This document shows positions 1 through 5,551 of a stretch of DNA of 5,592 bases, piece after piece; the stretch's first letter is position 1, and the number at the start of each line of letters is the position of its first letter. The stretch lies in assembly GCA_029267795.1 (NCBI GenBank), contig JAJUHR010000137.1, positions 1 to 5,592 on the forward strand, written 5' to 3'. A program made the translations under genes and the position numbers. A model generated the notes under the pieces. It had not been told where the DNA came from and ran no database searches. It saw only the letters and a list, made by a program, of their open reading frames with translations. The stretch comes from Planctomycetota bacterium (GTDB lineage Bacteria > Planctomycetota > Phycisphaerae > Phycisphaerales > Phycisphaeraceae).

Positions 1-139
1 CCATCGTCGCCTTGTCGGTCTCCACGTCCGCCAGCGTGTCGCCCGACTTCACCGGGTCCCCGACCTTGACGCGCCACTTGACCAGCGTGCCCTCCTCCAT
101 CGTGTCCGACAGCCGCGGCATGTTGATCTCGATCGGCAT
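1..139 (-). CDS. pdhC: Dihydrolipoamide acetyltransferase (E2) of pyruvate dehydrogenase, N-terminal fragment
   Basis: Only the first 46 codons are inside the window; the gene continues past the left edge. The fragment starts MPIEINMPRLSDTMEEGT and contains the lipoyl-domain signature ETDKAT, with the lipoyl-accepting lysine at residue 43, where N-terminal lipoyl domains of E2 carry it. E2 takes the acetyl group from E1 on this swinging arm and transfers it to CoA. The ATG is supported by GGGAG (positions 148-152 read on the minus strand) with an 8-base gap, and by the MP-start typical of E2 proteins. It follows pdhA and pdhB on the same strand, so the pyruvate dehydrogenase E2 is the best reading. 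The lipoyl domain alone cannot exclude an E2 of the acetoin or branched-chain complexes, but the neighbouring E1 genes look like pyruvate dehydrogenase. Confidence 0.88.
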   Translation of the reverse strand, partial: MPIEINMPRLSDTMEEGTLVKWRVKVGDPVKSGDTLADVETDKATM

Positions 140-329
140 GGCGCAAACTCCCACGCGATGGAACCCCAAGGCCCATCGAAGCGCTGAACCATCATACCGA
201 TCTTTGAAACCCCGTCACCGCGACGGCTTTGCCGCCCCCCCTGCTCCGACATCTCTATATTTTGCCTCCCCATGATTCATGGGGGGGCCAACTGGGGGGG
301 GCTACGCCGGACGGGTGATGATGGCCCGC
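140..329 (-). other. pdhB-pdhC intergenic spacer with G/C tracts and possible hairpins
   Basis: This 190-bp gap is long for consecutive genes of one operon. On the plus strand it holds runs of 7 C (235-241), 7 G (281-287) and 8 G (294-301), so the transcript could fold over a long range. It also holds a perfect 17-base palindrome (268-284, arms CCCCATGA and TCATGGGG). Two short stems share bases 224-226 and so exclude each other: CCGTC/GACGG (212-216 with 222-226) and CGGC/GCCG (224-227 with 231-234). No U-tract follows any of these on the minus strand, so I see no intrinsic terminator. No convincing promoter pair was found. It may be a processing or attenuation spacer, or simply a loose spacer. 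Confidence 0.4.
268..284. repeat. 17-base perfect palindrome in the pdhB-pdhC spacer
   Basis: The arms CCCCATGA and TCATGGGG surround one central base. As RNA from the minus strand it would form a 7-bp stem with a 3-base loop. It is followed there by AGGCAAAATATAG, which has no U-run, so it does not look like a terminator. It could be a protein-binding site or an RNA-processing hairpin between E1 and E2. Confidence 0.45.
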
Positions 330-1316
330 TCACGCCCGGTACGTCACCGCGCGCACCGCTTCGCAGATCTTGCGCACGTTCGGGAGCATCTCCTGCTCCA
401 GCGACCGGTTGTACGGGGCGGGCACGTCGTCGTTGTTCACCCGCACGATGTGGTTGTCCAGGTCGTCCATCGCCCGCTCGTACACCTGCATCGCCACCTC
501 AGCCGCCACCGAAGCGAACGGCCAGGTCTGGTCCACGACGACCAGGTAGTTGGTCTTCTTGACGCTCTGAACGACGGTATCGATGTCCAGTGGCCGCAGC
601 GTGCGCAGGTCGATCACCTCGCACACGATGCCCTCCTTGGCCAGCTCCACCGCCGCCTCGATCGCAAAGTGCACCGGCCGGCCGATCGTCGCGATCGTGC
701 AGTCCGTGCCGCTGAGCTTCACGTCCGCCTGCCCGAACGGGATCAGATATTCCTGCTCGGGCGGGGGCACCGGGCCCTTGAACCCCAGCAGCCGCTCGGA
801 TTCCAGGAAAAACACCGGGTCATCGTCGCGGATCGCCGTCTTCAGCAGCCCCTTGGCGTCGTAGGGCGACGAGGGCATCGCCAGCTTCAGCCCCGGCACC
901 GACGCGAACATCGACTCCACCGACCACGAGTGCGTTGAGCCCAGCTGCCCGCCGGCCCCGTTGTTCCCGCGGAACACGATCGGCACCTTGAACTGCCCGC
1001 CGGACATGTACAGGATCTTCGGGGCGTTGTTCAAAATCTGGTCCGCCGCCACCAGGCAGAACGACCAGCTCATGAATTCGACGATCGGGCGCAGCCCGTA
1101 CATCGCCGCCCCGATCCCCAGCCCGGAGAACCCCGTCTCGCTGATCGGCGTATCCACCACCCGACGCGGGCCGAACCGCGCCAGCATCCCCTCGCTGACC
1201 TTGTACGCCCCGTTGTACTCGGCGACTTCCTCCCCGATCAGGAACACGCGCTCGTCGCGCTCCATCTCCTCGGTCATCGCCTCACGCAGAGCCTCACGGT
1301 ACTGGATCTCACGCAT
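330..1316 (-). CDS. pdhB: Pyruvate dehydrogenase E1 component, beta subunit
   Basis: From this start the protein has 328 residues, close to the usual length of about 325. It pairs with PdhA as an alpha2beta2 thiamine-diphosphate enzyme that decarboxylates pyruvate and acetylates the E2 lipoyl arm. Family landmarks are GEEVAEYNGAYKVSEG (residues 28-43), DTPISETGF with the cofactor-activating glutamate at residue 60, GLRPIVEFMS (74-83), LYMSGGQFKVPIVFRG (102-117) and a histidine at 129 in the substrate-channel region. The C-terminal transketolase-type domain follows (about 200-328: EVIDLRTLRPLD at 233-244, DVPAPY near the end). The ATG at 1316 was chosen because MREIQYREAL is the normal N-terminus of the family and GAGGA lies 10 bases upstream. 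Longer in-frame starts exist at 1364 (ATG) and 1397 (GTG, overlapping pdhA), but they add an unconserved Gly/Pro/Arg-rich leader. Confidence 0.95.
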   Translation of the reverse strand: MREIQYREALREAMTEEMERDERVFLIGEEVAEYNGAYKVSEGMLARFGPRRVVDTPISETGFSGLGIGAAMYGLRPIVEFMSWSFCLVAADQILNNAPKILYMSGGQFKVPIVFRGNNGAGGQLGSTHSWSVESMFASVPGLKLAMPSSPYDAKGLLKTAIRDDDPVFFLESERLLGFKGPVPPPEQEYLIPFGQADVKLSGTDCTIATIGRPVHFAIEAAVELAKEGIVCEVIDLRTLRPLDIDTVVQSVKKTNYLVVVDQTWPFASVAAEVAMQVYERAMDDLDNHIVRVNNDDVPAPYNRSLEQEMLPNVRKICEAVRAVTYRA

Positions 1317-1326
1317 CGGCTGATCG

Positions 1327-1331
1327 TCCTC
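1327..1331 (-). promoter_or_regulatory. Ribosome binding site deciding the pdhB start
   Basis: Read on the minus strand this is GAGGA, with 10 bases before the ATG at 1316. It lies in the 56-bp gap after the pdhA stop. The ATG at 1364 also has purine-rich sequence in front (GGTGGG, directly adjacent), so the site favours 1316 but does not prove it; the decisive argument is the conserved N-terminus. Confidence 0.5.
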
Positions 1332-1372
1332 GATCGGCGGGCATCGCGCCCCCGGCCCGCCCATCCCACCGC

Positions 1373-2449
1373 TTACCGCCCTTCGTCCTCCCGGCACATC
1401 GGGGGCAGGTCCCCCAGCTTGTAAGGCGGGAACGGCTGCGAGTACACGTCGGTGTACAGCTCCTCAGCCGTCACCTCCGGCGATTCATCCGCGTACCGCA
1501 CCGCGTCCAGTGCCGCCTGCTTCGCCTGCCGGTCCAGCTCGTCGATCTGCTCCTGCGTCGCCAGCCGCTGATCGATCAGGTGGTTCACGAAGCTGTTGAT
1601 CGGGTCGCGCTGCTCGTGCTGGGCCACCTCTTCCTTGGTGCGGTATTTTTGCGGGTCGGACATCGAGTGGCCCTTGTAACGGTACGTCCGGGCCTCGACC
1701 ATCATCGGCCCGTGCTCCCCGCCTCGGACGCGGTCCAGCACCTCCTTGAAGCAGTCGTAGGTGTCCAGCACGTCCATCCCGTTGCACCGCTGGAACTCCA
1801 TGCCGTAAGCCCCCGCCTTGGCCGACAGGTCGTGCGCCATCGACGTGCCTCGGGCGATGTGCGTGCCCATCGAGTACATGTTGTTCTCCACGACGAACAC
1901 GATCGGCAGCTTCCAGATCGCCGCCAGGTTCATCGATTCGTGGAACGCCCCCTGGTTCAGCGCCCCGTCGCCGAGGTAGCACAGGCACACCTTCTTTTCG
2001 GACAGATACTTGATCGCGAACGCGATGCCCACCCCCATCGGGCACTGGCCCCCGACGATCGCGTGCCCGCCGTACATCTGCCGCCGGCGGTCGAACAGGT
2101 GCATCGATCCGCCCTTGCCCTTGCAGCAGCCGGTGATCTTGCCGAACATCTCCGCCATGGCGTACCGCGGGTCCATCCCGCGCGCCAGGGCATGGCCGTG
2201 GTCACGGTAAGCGGTGATGACCGGGTCGTCGGGATGGGCGGCAGCGATCGAACCCACCGCCGTGGCCTCCTGGCCGATGTACAGGTGGCAGAACCCGCCA
2301 ATCTTGGCCTGCTGGTAGCTCTGGGCGCAGCGCTCCTCGAACCGGCGAATGAGCATCATCTGCCGCAGCAGCTCGAGCAACGCCCCTGCGTCCAGGGATT
2401 CACAAGGGCGAGGGCGCACCGAGGTTTTCTCGCTGGTTAATGCCGTCAT
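1373..2449 (-). CDS. pdhA: Pyruvate dehydrogenase E1 component, alpha subunit
   Basis: A 358-residue protein, within the usual 325-360 range, and the first gene of the operon. It binds thiamine diphosphate together with PdhB and performs the decarboxylation step that feeds acetyl groups to E2. Landmarks are the helix MMLIRRFEERC (31-41), YIGQEA (57-62), YRDHGHALARG (81-91), GKGGSMHLFD (111-120), and the cofactor-binding motif that begins GDGALNQG (160-167) and ends ENN (188-190), which holds the Mg-diphosphate. The loop YRYKGHSMSDP (256-266) matches the loop that kinases phosphorylate in mitochondrial E1 alpha. Ser262 matches the first mitochondrial site, but the second-site serine is replaced by sequence QKYR. 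No clear Shine-Dalgarno precedes the ATG. An in-frame GTG at 2419, with GCGAG about 9 bases upstream, is an alternative that would remove 10 unconserved residues. Confidence 0.95.
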   Translation of the reverse strand: MTALTSEKTSVRPRPCESLDAGALLELLRQMMLIRRFEERCAQSYQQAKIGGFCHLYIGQEATAVGSIAAAHPDDPVITAYRDHGHALARGMDPRYAMAEMFGKITGCCKGKGGSMHLFDRRRQMYGGHAIVGGQCPMGVGIAFAIKYLSEKKVCLCYLGDGALNQGAFHESMNLAAIWKLPIVFVVENNMYSMGTHIARGTSMAHDLSAKAGAYGMEFQRCNGMDVLDTYDCFKEVLDRVRGGEHGPMMVEARTYRYKGHSMSDPQKYRTKEEVAQHEQRDPINSFVNHLIDQRLATQEQIDELDRQAKQAALDAVRYADESPEVTAEELYTDVYSQPFPPYKLGDLPPMCREDEGR

Positions 2450-2462
2450 CGCATCGACGCCG

Positions 2463-2477
2463 GGGGGCGTTGCCCCC
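2463..2477 (-). promoter_or_regulatory. GC hairpin just upstream of the pdhA start
   Basis: GGGGGC (2463-2468) and GCCCCC (2472-2477) form a perfect 6-bp stem around a 3-base loop. In the pdhA transcript it would end 13 bases before the ATG. The only purine-rich run near the start, AGGGGG, is buried in this stem and is also too far from the ATG to act as a normal ribosome site. It could limit translation or mark leader processing. It is not followed by a U-run, so it is not an intrinsic terminator. Confidence 0.4.
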
Positions 2478-2495
2478 TGCTACCTTTCGTCTGAC

Positions 2496-2508
2496 ACTCC
2501 GTTGGAGT
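2496..2508. repeat. Short inverted repeat overlapping the candidate pdhA -10 box
   Basis: ACTCC and GGAGT (2496-2500 and 2504-2508) flank GTT, making a 13-base inverted repeat. It overlaps the candidate -10 box and probable start point of pdhA transcription, where a repressor operator could sit. Five-base arms are common by chance, so this is tentative. Confidence 0.25.
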
Positions 2509-2534
2509 TTAGACCCGACCATCGAACACAGCAA
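2506..2534 (-). promoter_or_regulatory. Candidate sigma-70-like promoter for the pdh operon
   Basis: On the minus strand TTGCTG (2534-2529) is followed after 17 bases by TAAACT (2511-2506). The matches to TTGACA and TATAAT are 3 of 6 and 4 of 6. Transcription would begin near 2499, giving a leader of about 50 bases that contains the GC hairpin. The spacing is ideal but the boxes are weak, and the host's promoter consensus is not known from this window. Confidence 0.3.
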
Positions 2535-2665
2535 GGTTCTCCCCGACCCGCGGTTACACACGTTAGACCCTCACCTACACGCGCCGCATGCAGGGGTTTC
2601 CCGATCTCCTCAACACGCCCCCGCCACCTGACACCCCCCTCGCCGTCTCGGGCCTCCTGCCCGCC

Positions 2666-2694
2666 TTGGCCCCAGCGCCGGCACCGATTACACT
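2666..2694 (+). promoter_or_regulatory. Candidate sigma-70-like promoter for bamA
   Basis: TTGGCC (2666-2671), a 17-base spacer and TACACT (2689-2694) match the consensus boxes at 4 of 6 positions each. It is the best pair I found on the plus strand of this spacer. It would start transcription near 2701 and leave a leader of nearly 300 bases before the TTG start. A closer promoter of another type cannot be excluded. Confidence 0.33.
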
Positions 2695-2987
2695 CACCGC
2701 TCAATAACGGCCGGGCGGATCGATACCCCAAGCGGATAGCCCCTCGACGCGGGTCGGTTCGCGCCGAGCGAGAATCCAACGGCCCAGGAAAACACACTCA
2801 GTCACGGACCCGACTGTTCGTGCAACCGATCAGCGACCCCTGGAGATCCCCGAAGACTCCCCGGAGACCGATAACCCAAACCGCCAAGCCGCCAGTCCGC
2901 ACCGCATCCCAGCGTCAGGCGTACTGGTGATTCAGGATCGAGCAACGCCGCACGTGAGCACCGCTGTCCACATACACCCGCCCACGC

Positions 2988-2992
2988 GGAGA
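2988..2992 (+). promoter_or_regulatory. Ribosome binding site supporting the TTG start of bamA
   Basis: GGAGA lies 5 bases before the TTG at 2998. It is the main local support for the rare start codon. No ATG or GTG in the same frame nearby would keep the full signal peptide. Confidence 0.55.
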
Positions 2993-2997
2993 CCAAG

Positions 2998-5355
2998 TTG
3001 AGCACCCAGCCCATTGCGATCTTCCGGTCTGCCGCCAGGGTGATCGTCGGCCTGCTGCTCGTGGGCCTGCTCACGCCCCCGCGGGCGTTGGCTGTGGACC
3101 TGACCGACCGCCCCGTCGCCGACATCCGATACGAGGGCCTCAAGGACGTCCCCCAGCAGCTGGTGAGCAACCAAATCCGGGTGGTGGTCGGCGGCCCGTA
3201 CGACCCCGACGTGGTCGAACAGGATATCGTGCGCATCACCCACCTGGGCCGATTCTCTAGCGTCAAGGCCCGCGTCGAGCCCCAAGACGACGGCACGGTC
3301 GTCGTCACCTACGTCGTGCAGGAGCAGCCGCTGATCGCCGCGGTCCAGGTCGTCGGCAACAAGGAGATCCCAGACCAGGAGCTGCTGCAGCGCGTCGTGC
3401 TGCGGGCCGGCGACCCGGCGGACCCGTTCCTGATCGACCGGGCCATCAAGCAGATCAAACGCGCGTACGAGGAGGCCGGCTTCTTCGTCACGGACGTGAG
3501 CATCGACCAGGCCGCATTTGACGAATCGCGGATCCTCATCTTCCGCGTGCGCGAAGGGCCACGGGTCCGGATCCGCCAGATCCGCTTCCGAGGCAACCAC
3601 GCGTTCAGCGACAGCCAGCTCCGCAGCAAGATCAAGTCCAGGACCTACGTGTTCATCTTCCGCAAGGGCGAGCTGAACCGCGACGAGCTGGACGCCGACG
3701 CCGCCCGCGTCCGACAGTTCTACGAGGACAGCGGCTATCTCGACGCCCGCGTGGGCCGGCGGATCGACCTGTCCCCCGACCAGAAAGATGCCGTGGCCGA
3801 GTTTCTGATCGAAGAAGGCCCGCGCTACACCGTCCGCAGCCTCCAGGTCCAGGGTGCCAACGTCTTCAGCGAAGCGCAGATCATCGAAACCATGGCCCTG
3901 CGCGCCGGCGACGTGTACTCGGCCGACCTGCTACGCAAAAGCCAGGAGGCGCTGACCGACCTCTACGGCAAGCTGGGGTTCATCGACACCAAGGTGCAGA
4001 TCGACCGCCTCAAGGAGCAGGACAAGGTCGACCTCGTGGTCCGCATCGAGGAGTTCTCCCCCTACCTCGTCGGCAAGGTCGAGGTGCGTGGCAACCAGGT
4101 CACCCAGGACAAGGTCATCTACCGCCAAGTCCGCGGCATGACCCCCAACCGCCGGTTCGACCGCTCCGGCATCGAGCTCACCGAGCAACGCCTGCGCGAG
4201 TCCGCCCTGTTCAGCGACGCCAAGGTCACCATCCTCGGCGACCCCAAGGAGGAATACCGCGACGTGCTGGTCGAGGTGAAGGAGACCAACACCGGCAGCC
4301 TCAGCTTCGGGGCCGGCATCAGCTCCGACAGCGGCCTGATCGGCGCCATCGACCTGACCCAGCGCAACTTCGACATCGCCAACCCCCCCAGCAAGTTCGA
4401 GGACCTGTTCACCGGCAAGGCCTTCCGCGGGGCCGGCCAGTACTTCGCCCTGGCCATCCAGCCCGGCACCGAGACCAGCCGGTACTCCGTCACCTTCCGC
4501 GAGCCCTACGTGTTCGACACCGAGTACCTGCTCGACACCACCGCGTTCCTCTTTGAACGCGAACGCGAAAAATGGGACGAGGAGCGCATCGGCAGCTCGG
4601 TCCGCGTCGGCCAGCGGTTCGGCGACGTGTGGTCCGCCTCCACCCGCCTCCGCGCCGAACGCATCACGCTCAACCAGATCCAGGGCAACGCCCCCGTGGA
4701 CGTCTTCGACGTCGAGGGCACCAGCACCCTCACCTCCCTGGGCTTCCAGATCACCCGCAACGCCACCGACAGCCAGGTGTTCCCCACCCGCGGCAGCCGA
4801 ATCCAGATCGAATACACCCACGCCGGCGCCCTCGGCGGGGCCTACGACTTCGACAGCATCGAGGCCCAGGCAGCCAAGTATTGGACCGTCGACGAAGACT
4901 TCTTCGGCCGCCGCTCCGTCGTCAGCCTGCGCGTGGAGATGGGCTATATCTTCCAACCGGACGAGGCCCCCACATTCGAGCGGTTCTACGCCGGCGGACA
5001 CCGCAGCTTCCGTGGGTTCGCCCTCCGCGGCGTCGGGCCCCGGGGCATCCGGGCGGACACCGGCCGCATCGGCGACGACCCCGTCGGCGCCAACTGGATG
5101 TTCCTCGCCGGCCTCGAATACAACTTCCCGATCTACGAAGAAGTCATCCGCGGCGTCGTGTTCATCGACACCGGCACCGTCGAGCCAGACGTGGGCTTCA
5201 ACGACTACCGCGCCTCGATCGGCGGCGGGTTCCGCTTCAAGCTCCCCTTCCTCGGCCAAGCCCCCTTCGCCATCGACTTCGCCACCCCCATCGCCCAAGA
5301 AGACGGCGACGAGCCCCAGGTCTTCAGCTTCGACCTCGCCCTGCCCTGGTTCTGA
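2998..5355 (+). CDS. bamA: Outer membrane protein assembly factor BamA (Omp85 family)
   Basis: The 785-residue protein folds and inserts beta-barrel proteins into the outer membrane. A TTG start gives a signal peptide: Arg10 and Arg14, hydrophobic core VIVGLLLVGLL (15-25), likely cleavage after ALA at residue 32. Five POTRA repeats follow, roughly 39-111, 112-188, 189-276, 277-354 and 355-429. They show the recurring pattern of an I/V-rich strand plus GN or GAN (VVGN 118-121, FRGN 197-200, VQGAN 284-288, VRGN 363-366). The barrel spans about 430-785 and has PTRG (596-599), the loop-6 motif FRGF (671-674, matching the family VRGF/Y) and a terminal Phe, as in outer-membrane beta-signals. The length is close to the 810 residues of the E. 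coli protein. It stands alone: no skp/ompH or lpx gene follows within the window. A TamA-type protein is less likely because TamA has three POTRA repeats. Confidence 0.94.
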   Translation: MSTQPIAIFRSAARVIVGLLLVGLLTPPRALAVDLTDRPVADIRYEGLKDVPQQLVSNQIRVVVGGPYDPDVVEQDIVRITHLGRFSSVKARVEPQDDGTVVVTYVVQEQPLIAAVQVVGNKEIPDQELLQRVVLRAGDPADPFLIDRAIKQIKRAYEEAGFFVTDVSIDQAAFDESRILIFRVREGPRVRIRQIRFRGNHAFSDSQLRSKIKSRTYVFIFRKGELNRDELDADAARVRQFYEDSGYLDARVGRRIDLSPDQKDAVAEFLIEEGPRYTVRSLQVQGANVFSEAQIIETMALRAGDVYSADLLRKSQEALTDLYGKLGFIDTKVQIDRLKEQDKVDLVVRIEEFSPYLVGKVEVRGNQVTQDKVIYRQVRGMTPNRRFDRSGIELTEQRLRESALFSDAKVTILGDPKEEYRDVLVEVKETNTGSLSFGAGISSDSGLIGAIDLTQRNFDIANPPSKFEDLFTGKAFRGAGQYFALAIQPGTETSRYSVTFREPYVFDTEYLLDTTAFLFEREREKWDEERIGSSVRVGQRFGDVWSASTRLRAERITLNQIQGNAPVDVFDVEGTSTLTSLGFQITRNATDSQVFPTRGSRIQIEYTHAGALGGAYDFDSIEAQAAKYWTVDEDFFGRRSVVSLRVEMGYIFQPDEAPTFERFYAGGHRSFRGFALRGVGPRGIRADTGRIGDDPVGANWMFLAGLEYNFPIYEEVIRGVVFIDTGTVEPDVGFNDYRASIGGGFRFKLPFLGQAPFAIDFATPIAQEDGDEPQVFSFDLALPWF

Positions 5356-5384
5356 CCCAGCCCCCCGGAATAACAAACCCCCCC

Positions 5385-5408
5385 CTAGCCGCGGGTGGAA
5401 ACCCGCGG
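5385..5408 (+). repeat. TAG-headed palindrome 1, possible bamA terminator
   Basis: CTAG (5385-5388) is followed directly by an 8-bp perfect stem, CCGCGGGT (5389-5396) and ACCCGCGG (5401-5408), around GGAA, a GNRA-type tetraloop. It begins 33 bases after the bamA stop. The sequence after it, GTTTGAAAT, has only a short T-run, so it may be a weak terminator or transcript-end protector as well as a REP-like repeat. Confidence 0.65.
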
Positions 5409-5415
5409 GTTTGAA

Positions 5416-5438
5416 ATAGGGCAGGTCATTGACCTGCC
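5416..5438 (+). repeat. TAG-headed palindrome 2
   Basis: ATAG (5416-5419) is followed directly by GGCAGGTC (5420-5427), loop ATT and GACCTGCC (5431-5438), a perfect 8-bp stem. It starts 31 bases after the start of unit 1, in the same orientation. The palindrome sequence is unrelated to that of unit 1. Confidence 0.65.
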
Positions 5439-5443
5439 AATTC

Positions 5444-5464
5444 GTAGGATGCGCTGTGCGCACC
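5444..5464 (+). repeat. TAG-headed palindrome 3 (GTAG, REP-like)
   Basis: GTAG (5444-5447) is followed by an imperfect stem, GATGCGC against GCGCACC, around TGT. The inner TGCGC/GCGCA pairs are perfect, with one A-C mismatch near the base. A GTAG head plus an imperfect palindrome is the published description of RAYT-associated REP elements. Confidence 0.65.
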
Positions 5465-5468
5465 ATTT

Positions 5469-5498
5469 GTAGGGCGGATCAAGCGCAGCGGATCCGCC
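5469..5498 (+). repeat. TAG-headed palindrome 4 (GTAG, REP-like)
   Basis: GTAG (5469-5472) is followed by GGCGGATC (5473-5480), a 10-base centre AAGCGCAGCG, and GATCCGCC (5491-5498), a perfect 8-bp outer stem. The centre could pair a little further through GC/GC. This is the longest of the four units and resembles GTAG-headed extragenic palindromes seen in many bacteria. Confidence 0.68.
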
Positions 5499-5551
5499 AA
5501 TATGGCGATTTTCGTTTGGATGTAGAGCATTATTCGATTAGGTGGATTGCG

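Larger units (their letters stand above)
2450..2997. other. Divergent spacer between pdhA and bamA; no gene seen
   Basis: Open frames across these 548 bases translate into Arg/Pro/Ser-rich sequence without recognisable motifs or good ribosome sites, so I call no gene. The stretch contains one weak candidate promoter for each flanking gene and a GC hairpin before pdhA. It is strongly skewed on the plus strand: counting by hand over 2521-2640 gives 54 C against 22 G. The region likely contains both transcription starts and a long bamA leader. Confidence 0.6.

Noticed and set aside
49..273. A 74-codon minus-strand frame spanning the pdhB-pdhC spacer and the start of pdhC
   Set aside because: An internal ATG has a GGGGAGG about 12 bases upstream, so a leader peptide was considered. 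The translation is Arg/Ser-rich, unlike any family I know, and most of it overlaps pdhC in another frame.
268..301. Intrinsic terminator between pdhB and pdhC
   Set aside because: The stem is reasonable but no U-run follows on the minus strand, and the following gene is a functional partner that should be co-transcribed.
1580..2440. A 286-codon open frame on the plus strand, antisense to pdhA
   Set aside because: The His/Val/Arg-rich translation has no recognisable motif and lies fully opposite a clear pdhA gene.
2480..2797. A 105-codon minus-strand frame in the divergent spacer
   Set aside because: Arg/Gly-rich composition, no motif, and it covers both candidate promoters; best read as chance in GC-rich DNA.
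4383..4389. C7 tract inside bamA as a phase-variation switch
   Set aside because: It encodes Asn-Pro-Pro-Ser in frame within a high-GC gene. A single tract of 7 is common here, and switching off an essential gene is unlikely.
3931..5466. A 511-codon open frame on the minus strand, antisense to bamA
   Set aside because: It is rich in Ala, Gly, Glu and Val with no domain, as expected from the antisense reading of a high-GC gene with C-ending codons. Its N-terminus is translated from the palindromic repeats. The plus-strand BamA reading is unambiguous.
5385..5498. CRISPR array
   Set aside because: The four units are not copies of one repeat, and the 4-7 base linkers are far too short for spacers.
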